From assembly GCF_010993775.1 (NCBI RefSeq), contig NZ_WOTO01000007.1, positions 62,001-126,000 of the forward strand: a stretch of 64,000 nt of DNA. The letters are read 5' to 3'. Shown here one piece after another: positions 46,366-62,736 of this stretch. How positions within the stretch are numbered: position 1 is the stretch's first letter; each line of letters starts with the position of its first letter. Under the pieces are notes generated by a model, which did not search any database, was not told where the DNA came from, and was given only the letters and a program-made list of their open reading frames with translations. A program made the translations under genes and the position numbers. This stretch comes from Fodinicola feengrottensis. Its GTDB lineage: Bacteria > Actinomycetota > Actinomycetes > Mycobacteriales > HKI-0501.

Positions 46366-47706
46366 GCGCGCAGACCGCTGAGAAGACGCCCCGGTTCATC
46401 GATCGGCCAGGCATGAAATTCCTGCCGATTGGGCTGGTCATCCTGCTGATCGCCGTCATCGGTGGGGTCGTCTGGATCGCCACTACGCCGTCGTTGCGTA
46501 CGATCACCGCGAATTTCAGCGAGACCGTCGGCGTCTATGCAGGTTCGGACGTACGCATCCTCGGCGTGAAGGTCGGCACCGTCACCTCGGTGACGCCCAT
46601 CGGCGGCCAGGTTCGGGTCGAGCTGAACTACGACAGCAAATACAAGGTGCCGTCCGACGCGGTCGCGGTCATCGTGCCGCCGTCGCTGGTCTCCGACCGA
46701 TATGTGCAGCTCTCGCCGGTCTATCAGAGCGGCGCGCAGATGGTGGACGGCGCGGTGCTGGGCACCGACCGGACCGCGGTGCCGGTCGAGCTGGACCAGA
46801 TCTACCAGTCGCTCAATGACCTGAACGTGGCGCTCGGCCCGAGCGGCGCGAACCGGGACGGCGCGCTCAACCGGCTGCTCGCCACCGGCCGCGCGAACCT
46901 GCAGGGCAACGGTACGAACCTGAACACGACCACGAAGAACCTGTCGCAGGCCATCCAGACCCTCGCGGACCACCGCGGTGACGCCTTCGGGACGATCGCC
47001 AACCTGCAGCAGTTCGTCAGCACGCTGGCCGCCGCCAGCGACTCCCAGGTGCGGACGTTCAACAGCCAGCTGGCGCAGGTGTCCAGCCAGCTCAACGGCG
47101 AGCGGGCAGACCTTGCCGCGTCGCTGAAGGCGCTGTCGATCGCGCTCGCGCAGGTGCAGTCGTTCGTGAAGGAGAACCGGACGTCGCTGTCCACCGACGT
47201 GGCCCAGCTCAGCAGCCTGACCGCGATCCTGGTCAAGCAGAAGGCGTCGCTGGCCGAGGTGTTGGATGTGGCGCCGCTCGCGATCAGCAACGTCGAGCTG
47301 GCGTACAACGCCACCTCGGGCACCCTGGACACCCGCGACGACGCGATTTCCGGGCTCGACCCGGCGCTGACCCTGTGTGGCGGGTTCCAGCTCGCGAACG
47401 TGCTGGCCAAGGACGAGTCGCTGCGGAACACCTGTGTCGGCCTGGTGCAGATGATCACCCGCTGCAACACCGGCATCGTGCCGGCGATCCTCAAGCCGCT
47501 GGCCGCGCTCCCGCCGGTACGAGCGCTGCCCTGCAGTTATTCCGCGCTGCCCGGCGGCACGTACCCGACCTTCGGCAACGGTGCCTCACCCGCCAACGGC
47601 ACGCCCACGGGCACTGGAGGCGGGGTCAACCTCCCGGTGCCTGGCTCCGGGTTGACCGGCACCATCGACCGTACGGTCGGCGGCATCCTGAGCGGAGGGC
47701 AACTGA
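46362..47706 (+). CDS. mceD: MceD family protein (3' end frameshifted into mceE)
   Basis: About 448 residues: anchor helix FLPIGLVILLIAVIGGVVWI, MCE domain with AGSDVRILGVKVGTVTSV and VSDRYVQLSPVY, helical region, and the LCGGFQLANVLA and MITRCNTGIVPAILKPLA segments typical of MceD. As given it reads in frame into mceE, giving a 665-residue fusion. Removing one G from the run near 47697 ends it at TGA 47704-47706, overlapping the mceE ATG as TGATG. I treat the fusion as an indel artefact. Confidence 0.85.
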
Positions 47707-48955
47707 TGGTGCTCTCCCGCCGCAGACCGGTGGTGCGCTGGGTCGCGTTGCTCAGCTGCCTGGTGGTTTTCGTCGCTGGCTGCAAGTTCGACGGGTTGTA
47801 CGGCGTACCGCTGCCTGGCGGAGTCGCCGGCACCGGCGGCTACCAGGTGAAGATCGAGTTCGCCGACGTGCTCGACCTGGTGCCGCAGTCAGCGGTGAAG
47901 GTCAACGACGTGACCGTCGGCAGCGTCGGCGAGATCGACCTGGTGCCGGCGTCCATCCCGGCCAAATACGCGGCGATGGTCACCATCAACCTGGAGAAGT
48001 CGGTGGTGCTGCCGGACAACGTGTCCGCCGGCATCCGGCAGACCAGCCTGCTCGGCGAGAAGTATGTGGACCTGCAGAGCCCGCCGGCCGGCCAGGAGGT
48101 CGGCCGGCTGTCCTCCGGTGACCTGATCCCGATGTCCCGTACCAGCCGGGACGTGGAGATCGAGGAAGTGTTGGGTGCGCTGTCCCTGGTCCTGAACGGC
48201 GGGGCCCTGCAACAGATCCAGACGATCAACAAGGAGCTGTCCACCGCGTTGTCCGGCCGCGAGCCGCAGGTCCGCTCGCTGCTGAACGAGCTGGACACCT
48301 TCGTGGGCAGTCTGGACGCGCGCAGAAGGCGAACATCATCAAGGCGCTGCAGGGCCTGAACCGGCTGGCAGCGGTGCTGAACAGCCAGAAGACCGTGTTC
48401 ACCAACGCGCTGGACAGCATCGGCCCAGGCCTTGCCGTACTGGCCGACCAGCGCCAGCAGCTCACCCAGACGCTGACGGCGCTGTCCAAGCTGGGGGCGG
48501 TTGGTACGCACGTCATCAACGCCAGCAAGGCCGACACGATCGCTGACCTCAAAGCCCTGCAGCCGACGTTGGCGCAGCTCACCAAGGCCGGCACCGACCT
48601 GCCCAACGGACTGGAGCTGCTGTCCACCTTCCCGTTCCCCGAAGAACGTGGTCGACGCGATCTTCATCAGCAACGGTCGTGCGTACGCGAACATCGACAT
48701 CAACCTCGACCTCAATCTGACCGACGTGCTCGGCAACCTGCTCACGCCTAACCAGACCCCGATACAGGCGCCGCAGACCGGTGGCACCGGCACCAACCCG
48801 GTGCTGCCGCCGGATTCGTCGCATACCGGCCAGCCAGCCGACTCCGGGGGGTGAACGGCGGGATCCAGGACCTGCCCGGCATCACGTCGGGACCGCCCGG
48901 CGGTTCGTCCGGAGGCGGCGGTCTGAGCGGCATCCTGTTAGGAGGCACCTCGTGA
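47706..48955 (+). CDS. mceE: MceE family lipoprotein (frameshifted)
   Basis: About 416 residues. It begins MVLSRRRPVVRWVALLSC and has a lipobox VVFVAGCKF, the usual MceE/LprN lipid anchor. The MCE domain has VPQSAVKVNDVTVGSV and TSLLGEKYVDLQSP. Breaks lie near 48322, 48640 and in the G6 run at 48846-48851; correction yields a Gly/Ser-rich tail to TGA 48953-48955, overlapping the mceF GTG. GGAGG precedes its ATG. Confidence 0.9.
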
Positions 48956-50199
48956 TCACCCTGCGGACGAAGATCCAGGTGGCCGTCTTCGTACTGGTCG
49001 CGCTGCTGGGCGTGAGCTTCGTGTCGGCCAACTACGTCGGCTTGGGCGACACTCTGTTCAACCGCACGTACGTGGTGAGCGCCGACTTCAGCCGGGCCGG
49101 CGGCATCTTCCAGAACGCCGCCGTCACGTACCGCGGCTTCCAGGTCGGCAAGGTGCTGCAGGTCTCGCTGATCCCCGGTGGCGTAAGAGCGACCATGCAG
49201 CTCACCCGGGACACCAAGATCCCGTCCAGCAGCCGGGCAGTGGTCACCGACCGGTCCGCGGTCGGTGAGCAGTACATCGACCTGCGGCCGGCCACCGGCG
49301 CGGGGCCGTTCCTGGTGGACAACACCATCCCGATGTCCCGTACGGGCACACCGTTGCCGCTGGAAGACATCCTGCTGAACCTGGACAAGCTGGTCGGCTC
49401 GGTCAACCAGCAGGACCTGTCGGTGGTGATCGACGAGCTCGGCAAGGCGTTCAACGGCGAGGCCGGGCAGAACCTGGACCGGCTGCTGGACAACACCACC
49501 GCGCTGGTCAACGACGCGCAGATCTACCTGCCGCAGACGCTGCAGCTGATCGCCGACGGCAGGATCGTGCTCAGCACTCAGGAGGCCTCGGCCAGCGACA
49601 TCCGGCAGTGGGCGTCCTCGCTCGCGGGCCTGTCCGGTCAGCTCAAGGCCAGCGACCCGGACCTGCGCCAACTGCTCGCGGTCACCCCGGGTGCGGCCAC
49701 CGAGGTCACCAACCTGGTCCGCCAGTTGCAGCCCAACCTTGGCTTCCTGCTGGCCAACCTGCTCACCACCAACCAGGTGGCGGTCCGTCGGCTGGACGGC
49801 ATCGAGCAGATCCTGATCGCGTACCCGATCGCGCTGGCCGGCGGCTCCACGGTGGTGCCCGGCGACAACACCGTGCACTTCGGGCTGGTGCTCAACGTCG
49901 ACGACCCGCCGCCTTGCCGTTACACCGCGTCGGCGCCGCTGACCTGCACCTCGACCGACAAGAAGTACGGCTCGGAGGTGCGCGGCTGGCAGAACGCGCC
50001 GCGGCCCGGTGGCGTCGACCCGACGGCCCAGCCGCCGGACCCGACCACTGACTCCGCCGCCGCTGGGTACGACCCGACCACTGGCATCGCCACCACCTCG
50101 GACGGTTCGCCGTACGTGCTCGGTGGCACCGGCGGCCAGGCCGCGCTGCTCGGTGACCAGGCTTGGAAGAGCCTGCTCATCACCCCGCTGAGCGGCTAG
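48952..50199 (+). CDS. mceF: MceF family protein
   Basis: An intact Mce protein of about 415 residues from GTG 48952, after TTAGGAGG. Anchor helix VAVFVLVALLGVSFVSANYV, MCE domain with VTYRGFQVGKVLQVSLIPGG and AVGEQYIDLRPATG, helical region, and a C-terminal Asp/Pro/Gly tail. Last of the six Mce subunits of the lipid importer. Confidence 0.93.
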   Translation: MITLRTKIQVAVFVLVALLGVSFVSANYVGLGDTLFNRTYVVSADFSRAGGIFQNAAVTYRGFQVGKVLQVSLIPGGVRATMQLTRDTKIPSSSRAVVTDRSAVGEQYIDLRPATGAGPFLVDNTIPMSRTGTPLPLEDILLNLDKLVGSVNQQDLSVVIDELGKAFNGEAGQNLDRLLDNTTALVNDAQIYLPQTLQLIADGRIVLSTQEASASDIRQWASSLAGLSGQLKASDPDLRQLLAVTPGAATEVTNLVRQLQPNLGFLLANLLTTNQVAVRRLDGIEQILIAYPIALAGGSTVVPGDNTVHFGLVLNVDDPPPCRYTASAPLTCTSTDKKYGSEVRGWQNAPRPGGVDPTAQPPDPTTDSAAAGYDPTTGIATTSDGSPYVLGGTGGQAALLGDQAWKSLLITPLSG

Positions 50200-50273
50200 T
50201 GGGCGCCTTGAGGGTTCCACGGGGAAACACCTCAAGGCGGACCTGGTCAGCTCCACAAGGAAGGTTCCTGCAG

Positions 50274-50923
50274 GTGCCCACCCGAACCGAGTCCCGTACG
50301 GTGACGCCGTCCACCACTCCCGACCCCGGCGAGCGTCCCGTGTCCGTACCGTCCGAGCCAGCCACGGCCAAACCGGCCCCCCGAAGTCGTCCGGCCGCCG
50401 GCCGCCGGTCCGGGACTGGGTGTCCTGGCTGAACCCGCAGGGACCCACCGGTCGGGGCGTGGTGGCCTGCGTTCTGGTGGTGCTGATGGTGGCGCTCGCG
50501 GCGCTGATCGGCTGGCAGGCGTGGCAGCTGACCAGCAACCAGACCACCGCTGCTCGGCAGGCGGCGGTGGTGGCGGCCGCCCGGGACGCGGCGCAGAACC
50601 TGCTGTCGTACAACTACACGACCATCGACCGGGACCAGCAGCGGGTCGTCGACCGGACCACCGGTGACTTCAAGGACCAGTACACGGCCGGGCAGGCGCA
50701 GATCAAGAGCCAGGCAGTGAAGCTGAAAGGGTCTTCGACCGCGCAGATCCTGGAGGCCGGGCTGGTGTCGTCCGACAAGGACTCGGCCACCGTGCTGGTG
50801 TCCGCCGACGTGACCGCCAAGTCCAGCCAGGACACCAAAGGCACCGTCCGGCATCTTCGGATGCAGGAGCAAATGTCGTACCAAGGTGGCCGCTGGCTTC
50901 TCGGCAACCTGAACTTCCTGTAG
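50274..50923 (+). CDS. Mce-associated membrane protein 1 (frameshifted)
   Basis: About 216 residues: a Pro/Arg-rich cytoplasmic N-terminus, one helix (GVVACVLVVLMVALAALIGW), and an extracytoplasmic NTF2-like Mas domain (QNLLSYNYTTIDRDQQRVVD ... QEQMSYQGGRWLLGNLNFL). Mas proteins stabilise Mce complexes. The frame breaks in the C6 run near 50381; correction joins the tail to PPVRDWVSWLNPQ. GTG 50274 follows AAGGAAGG. Confidence 0.85.
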
Positions 50924-50951
50924 GACCGACCGGACGGAAAGGAGGATCCCG

Positions 50952-51737
50952 ATGGCCCGCCGCCCCATTCCCCGCGCGTTGCGCAGCACTCGTACCAACC
51001 AGCCCGCCAGCCGGCCCAAGCCGGCTGCCGCCGGCAAAACGGTCACCCCGAGGCGGACGACCGCACCGGTCGCGCCCGAGCCGGTGAAGCCCACCCGCGA
51101 CACCACCGAGACCCGCCGGCCGTCGCCCCGGCCGTCACCGCGTCCCAGCGACCAGCGCGCGGACACCAGCCGCTCCCGGTCGGCCCGCTCCAGCCGCCGC
51201 ACCCCGCCCGGCCGGCGTCGGCGTCGTCGTACGACCAACCGCTGGCTGCCGTTCCAGGCCGCCTCCGGCCTTACCCTGGTTGTCCTGCTTCTCCTCGTCG
51301 TCCTCATGGGCGCGGTGAGCGGCGGGCTGGTCTTTTGGCAGGCGTACGACGCGGACGCCGCCACTGCCCGTACAGCCGCCGTCGCGGCCGCCGCGGTGCA
51401 GGCGCAGACGCTCTTCTCGTACGACTACCGGCACCTGGACCGTGACATCGCGGCCAGCCGCAAGGTCATCACCGGGCAGCTCGCCACTGACTACGTAAAG
51501 ACCAGCACCCTGGTCGTCGGCCCGCAGGCCACTGCCAACAAGGCCGTCGTCGCGGCCACCGTGACCGCGTCTTCAGTCGTCACCGCTGCGCCCGGCCAGG
51601 TGACCGTACTGGTGTTCTTGAATCAGGCCGTGCAGAACAAGAACGTCCAGGGGACGCGGCTTGACCAGTACCGCGTCCGGATGGTGATGCAGAAGGTCTC
51701 CGGAAAGTGGCTGATTTCGCAAGCGACCCCGCTTTAG
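50952..51737 (+). CDS. Mce-associated membrane protein 2
   Basis: An intact 261-residue paralogue of the preceding protein. A long basic Pro/Arg-rich tail (about 100 residues), one helix (LTLVVLLLLVVLMGAVSGGLV) and a Mas/NTF2-like domain with LFSYDYRHLDRDIAASR and MVMQKVSGKWLISQA. GGAAAGGAGG precedes the ATG. It closes the mce operon; a long perfect hairpin follows about 110 bases later. A fragment resembling its 3' end lies upstream of the sigma-factor gene. Confidence 0.88.
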   Translation: MARRPIPRALRSTRTNQPASRPKPAAAGKTVTPRRTTAPVAPEPVKPTRDTTETRRPSPRPSPRPSDQRADTSRSRSARSSRRTPPGRRRRRRTTNRWLPFQAASGLTLVVLLLLVVLMGAVSGGLVFWQAYDADAATARTAAVAAAAVQAQTLFSYDYRHLDRDIAASRKVITGQLATDYVKTSTLVVGPQATANKAVVAATVTASSVVTAAPGQVTVLVFLNQAVQNKNVQGTRLDQYRVRMVMQKVSGKWLISQATPL

Positions 51738-51844
51738 GGGATTGCGTACGGGTCGGCCCTGTTTGGGGGCCGTGTCTGCTGCGGTGACGAGCGTCCTGGT
51801 TAAAAGCCGTGACCGCGAGGGGCGGCGTCTCGTCTACCAGCCAC

Positions 51845-51895
51845 CGGGAAACCCCACCCCGACACCAAAGGGCGGTGTCGGGGTGGGGTTTCCCG
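51845..51895 (+). terminator. Very long perfect hairpin, probable mce operon terminator
   Basis: Two 22-base arms, the left beginning CGGGAAACCCCACCCC, around AAAGGGC. There is no T tract, but position and stability fit a terminator or mRNA 3'-end stabiliser. Confidence 0.65.
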
Positions 51896-51963
51896 TGCTT
51901 ACTGTCGATGCGCCCTGTGTTTCTGGCGCCTTCGGCGCGGGCGCCGTCGACTACGGCTACGAG

Positions 51964-52010
51964 CGTCGGTCCTCAGACCCTGCAAAACCCGCAGGGTCTG
52001 AGGACCGACG
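51964..52010. repeat. Second long perfect hairpin
   Basis: Two 20-base arms (left begins CGTCGGTCCTCAGACC) around AAAACCC, followed by a short CCCCT/AGGGG hairpin. Confidence 0.65.
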
Positions 52011-52254
52011 CCCCTGCCGGAGGGGCGACAACATCGGCCTGGCGGCCGATGGCGCCGAACGGGGCTGGGACTCGTCGGAGTTGGCCAACTTTGGTTTGGG
52101 TGTTGCGGTCCCGAACGGGTTGGAAGGGTGGCCTGGCGGCCGATGGCGCTGGGACTCGTCGGAGTTGGCCCAGCCGGGCTTTGCGCTCCCTGACCGTTTG
52201 GCGCTCAGGTTGGTGTAGGGTGGTAGCCGCTGAGGCCAATAGGCCGAAGAAGTG

Positions 52255-52292
52255 AACCCGGTTCGTGGTCGGACGGCCACCAGCCGGGTTTT
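52255..52292 (+). terminator. Intrinsic terminator-like hairpin
   Basis: AACCCGG pairs with CCGGGTT, with a nested GTGG/CCAC stem, followed by TTTTGCG. Confidence 0.6.
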
Positions 52293-52479
52293 GCGTTTAC
52301 AGGCTCAATTGTGTTCTTGCGTGCAGGTGGGAACCCGGGCTCGCCAGGCTCCGCCGGCGCCGTAACACCAGCCGACCACATCTGGAACCCAGATCAGCGG
52401 CTCGCTCGCAGAGTCCATGTGTTCATAGGCGAGTTTCTTCGCGTCTTGACTGTCGATTCAGCTCTCGAACAATGGTCTG

Positions 52480-52640
52480 TCGATCGAACTTGTCACGGTC
52501 GTCGCGAGAGTCGAAGACGAGACGGTGAGCACTCTTGGCCAGAGTGACTTCCAATAGCTGTTTGACGCGGCGGCGGCACAGGTCATGCAGAAGGTCTCCG
52601 GAAACTGGCTGATTCGCAGGCCACCCGCTGTAACGGCGGA
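52480..52640 (+). pseudogene. Remnant of a Mce-associated protein gene
   Basis: One frame reads SIELVTVVARVEDETVS, an in-frame TAG at 52555, then AAAAQVMQKVSGNWLIR. The last part nearly equals the end of Mce-associated protein 2 (MVMQKVSGKWLIS), and the DNA from 52585 is almost identical to that at 51687 over about 30 bases. It looks like a decayed duplicate of the 3' end. The stop codon and missing N-terminal half argue against a functional gene. Confidence 0.65.
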
Positions 52641-52743
52641 CACCGCCCGAACGGGTGCCCGTACGGGCGGTTCTGCAACCCGGCGGGTGCCTTGTCCATC
52701 GATCGATGGAGTGACAGCATTTCTCCACCGAATGGGGGCAGGT

Positions 52744-53301
52744 GTGCCCGTGGAAGTAGCTACGGACAGAGAAGGCGGATCGCCGGATCCGCGGGATTTC
52801 GTCGAGCGGCTCTACATTGACTCGGCCAGCCAGCTGTTGGTGGCCGCCTTCGCGCTGACCGGCAACGTGGCGGAGGCACAGGACGCCGTACATGAGGCAT
52901 TCCTGGGCGCTTTCGCCCATCCGAGCCGGATCGTACGGGCCGACAACCCCGTCGCGTACCTGCGCACGGTCACGCTGAACATCGCCCGGGAGCGCTTCCG
53001 GCGGCGGCAGCGGCTACGGGTCCTGATGCGCCGGATCCCGGTCCCGGACGACCAACTGCCGGGCCTGAGCCCGGATCGTACGGCGCTGCTCGCCGCGATC
53101 CGCCAACTGCCCGCCAACCAGCGGGAGGCGATCACGCTCTTCTACCTGGCCGACATGAGCGTCGAGGATGTCGCCGCCAACCTGAAGGCACCGACCGGCA
53201 TGGTAAAAGCGTGGTTGTCCCGCGGCCGTGCCCACCTCGCCACCCTGCTGGGTGACGACGAGACTCCCCGCACGCGCGTACCGGAGGCCAAGCATGCTTG
53301 A
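52744..53301 (+). CDS. SigE-family (group 4) RNA polymerase sigma factor
   Basis: An intact sigma factor of 185 residues. Region 2: FVERLYIDSASQLLVAAFAL then EAQDAVHEAFLGAF and NPVAYLRTVTLNIARERFRR; region 4: LPANQREAITLFYLADMSVE and DVAANLKAPTGMVKAWLSRG, the latter a clear DNA-binding helix-turn-helix. It would direct polymerase to a small regulon. GTG 52744 is six bases after GGGGG; ATG 52732 and an in-frame upstream ORF are less likely. The next gene overlaps its end by eight bases and probably encodes its regulator. Confidence 0.9.
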   Translation: MPVEVATDREGGSPDPRDFVERLYIDSASQLLVAAFALTGNVAEAQDAVHEAFLGAFAHPSRIVRADNPVAYLRTVTLNIARERFRRRQRLRVLMRRIPVPDDQLPGLSPDRTALLAAIRQLPANQREAITLFYLADMSVEDVAANLKAPTGMVKAWLSRGRAHLATLLGDDETPRTRVPEAKHA

Positions 53302-54553
53302 CACCGACCTGGAGGACTTCCACGCCGACGCGTTCGGCGACATCCGCGCCGAGATCATCGCCCAAGGCCGGCTGTTGGGGTCCGTTGCAACTGCGGGCCA
53401 AGCAGCGCCGCCGTACGGTCAGAACCCGTCTCGTAGTCGCGGTGGCCGCGGTGTTCGTCCTGGCTGTCGGTGCCGTCGCGGGTCCCTCGCTGCTACGGCC
53501 CTCATTCTCCATCCCGGCATCTTCAGTGCCCGATTACGCCAAGACGCCACCAGTGACCGGGCCGATCCAGGCGGTAGCTGTCGCACCTGAGGGAATCAAG
53601 AAGGTCACCAACGTCGACCAGCTCGACCCGCAGGTGGCATTCGGAGTGTTCCCGCTCGGCAACGGCCTGAAGCCGGCCGGGCTCGCTCGTACGCTGGACG
53701 GTGGCCGCAGCTGGACCGGCTGGCGGCTGCCTGATGCGTACGAGCCCAATTCGATGGCCGTGTATGCGTTGAATGACGAGACAGCGATTATCGACAACCT
53801 GATCACCCGGGACGGCGGCGGACGTGGGCCGTACTCAAGAGTGGGTGGGGATCACCGATCGCGACGGTCCCCGCTGGCTGGCGGCTCTACTCGGGTTCGG
53901 CTGGGTACAGCGCAAGCCCCGTGATCATGGGGGGAAGAGAGCAACTGGCCGCCATCGATCCGGCCACTGGCGTCATCCACCCGTTGAGTCATCACCTGGG
54001 ATTGGTCGGCTACCGGATATCGGAAGCAACGGACGGGTCGTTGTGGCTGCTCGGGCAGCGGGACTACCCCGCACACGGGTACGTCGTCAACGTCAGCCAC
54101 GACCGAGGGATGACGTGGTCCGCGTTCGAGCCCAAGAGCCCGCCGCCGAACACAAACGGCCTTAACGTGAGCAGCTTTGACGGGCGTACCGGCTATCTCC
54201 TGTCAACGGCGGCCGGACCCAACAAGAGCACCCTGGGCTACCTGTACACGACCCACGATGGCGGCAAGAGCTGGTCCGCGGCACGTCAGGTGCCGCTCAG
54301 TGCCGCGGGTGGCGTCGAGGCCCTGCCGGACGGCGGGATGCTGGTGGTCAACCTGCTCAGTCCAGACACCGGTGGCCCGGTCATGACCAGCAAGGACGGT
54401 GGCCAGACCTTCCAGACAGTTCCGGGGCTGACGTACACCACCGCGATTTCCCGACTGCTTGGCGGTGGGTGGCAGGCCAACGCGGCGCACTTCCAGAGCA
54501 CCTGGATGGCGTCCGCGGACGGTATCCACTACACCCCGCTTCTCCTGCCCTAG
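53294..54553 (+). CDS. Membrane-anchored sialidase/BNR-propeller-like partner of the sigma factor (frameshifted)
   Basis: About 420 residues: a short cytoplasmic start (LDTDLEDFHADAFGDIRAEI), one helix (LVVAVAAVFVLAVGAVAG) and a long extracellular part with Asp-box-like repeats (ARTLDGGRSWTGW, VSHDRGMTWSAF, TTHDGGKSWSAA, TSKDGGQTFQTV), as in sialidase/BNR propellers. No catalytic residues are evident. The ATG lies inside the sigma gene's end, implying coupled translation; an unusual anti-sigma or signal receptor is the natural guess, but the 30-residue cytoplasmic part has no recognised anti-sigma motif. Breaks lie near 53390 and 53820. Confidence 0.75.
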
Positions 54554-54557
54554 CCGC

Positions 54558-54604
54558 CGCGGTGCCTTATGACGTGCCCACAATGCACGTCATGAGGCAC
54601 CGCG
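54558..54604 (+). terminator. Long hairpin after the sigma operon
   Basis: CGCGGTGCCTTATGACGTGC pairs with a matching downstream arm (one wobble) around CCACAAT. Confidence 0.7.
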
Positions 54605-54965
54605 AGCCCCGGAGATTCCCTGGCCTTGATCGGTCCCGTACGACAGTTTGAACGGAATTCATGGCGAACACGCGTTCGAGTCATCTCGACCGGTCAGTAC
54701 GGGAGAAACCGGGCGGGCAGCGAGGGATAACCGCAGCTCAAAACTCGTAAAAAGGATAAAAGGCTGTCCGGTTGCCGCAAGGGAGAGCAGCACATTATGT
54801 CCTTTAAGACCCCTTGACATCGGCCACTCGGCGACACGTAGGGCTTCACCTCTTGACGAGGGGCTATCTCGGCGTGCACGCTTCCAGTGCGGCGTAATCG
54901 TGACTCGCGCGAGGTTCTGGATCCGGTGCTGACGGATCCCTCGCAGCCGGCCCGCCGGGGGTGCG

Positions 54966-54995
54966 TTGGACAGGCGTGCCCGTTGTGGCTAGACT
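54966..54995 (+). promoter_or_regulatory. rpoB promoter
   Basis: TTGGAC (54966-54971), an 18-base spacer and TAGACT (54990-54995) form a good housekeeping promoter. TTTGCGCTGCC just downstream would be in the 5' leader. Confidence 0.65.
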
Positions 54996-55187
54996 GCTAG
55001 TTTGCGCTGCCTTCCGTCATGCTTCCTGCCAAGGAACTGTTGTTCAGGGGTCTGTTCAGAGTGTTGTCCGACTGCCGCGGGTACGGCTTTGTCGACGATG
55101 TTCTGGCTGGTCACTGGGCTTCAGATTCGAAGCGGGTCGCTAGGGGTGCGCGCGTCATGACAGCAACGGTGCTCGAGAGGACGCATC

Positions 55188-58643
<3,456 letters not shown>

Positions 58644-58650
58644 CGTGTAC

Positions 58651-58688
58651 GGCGGGAGCGTTTCCGGTTCGCCGGATACGTTCCCGCC
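58651..58688 (+). other. Hairpin between rpoB and rpoC
   Basis: GGCGGGA...TTTCCG pairs with CGGATA...TTCCCGCC. No T tract; possibly an mRNA processing or stability element. Confidence 0.45.
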
Positions 58689-58735
58689 GGCCGCCGACCA
58701 CCGTCAGGACCTGTAAAAGAAAGAGAAGGTTACAC

Positions 58736-62630
<3,895 letters not shown>

Positions 62631-62648
62631 TCGCGTAGCCAGTACGAC

Positions 62649-62690
62649 ACAAAGCCGGCCGTCCCGTACGCGGGGCGGCCGGCTTTGTTG
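62649..62690 (+). terminator. Intrinsic terminator of rpoBC
   Basis: ACAAAGCCGGCCG pairs with CGGCCGGCTTTGT, with a GTACGC loop region, followed by TGTG. Confidence 0.85.
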
Positions 62691-62736
62691 TGCGGGGCCT
62701 GATGCGCGCCCACCGCTGACCTGACCGTACGGCAGC

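Larger units (their letters stand above)
51738..52743. other. Long intergenic region with perfect hairpins, duplications and a gene remnant
   Basis: No intact gene. It holds two long perfect hairpins (51845-51895, 51964-52010), two direct repeats carrying GGCCGATGGCG and GGGACTCGTCGGAGTTGGCC (copies near 52040-52085 and 52138-52170), a terminator (52255-52292) and a Mce-associated gene fragment. Confidence 0.6.
54554..55187. other. Intergenic region and rpoB leader
   Basis: No gene. A hairpin (54558-54604) ends the upstream operon, followed by a third copy of the GTACGACAGTTT box (54638-54649). AT-richer sequence leads to the rpoB promoter, and about 185 bases of leader follow it. Confidence 0.6.

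Noticed and set aside
48748..50613. Long minus-strand ORF opposite mceF
   Set aside because: Antisense shadow of an intact Mce gene; Arg/Val-rich product with no family pattern.
52423..52920. 165-codon minus-strand ORF upstream of the sigma gene
   Set aside because: Overlaps the sigma gene antisense and the Mce-associated remnant; no family pattern.
54824..54852. TTGACA as an additional rpoB promoter
   Set aside because: The -35 is perfect but the -10 region (TAGGGC or CGTAGG) is poor and spacing is off; TTGGAC/TAGACT closer to the gene is better.
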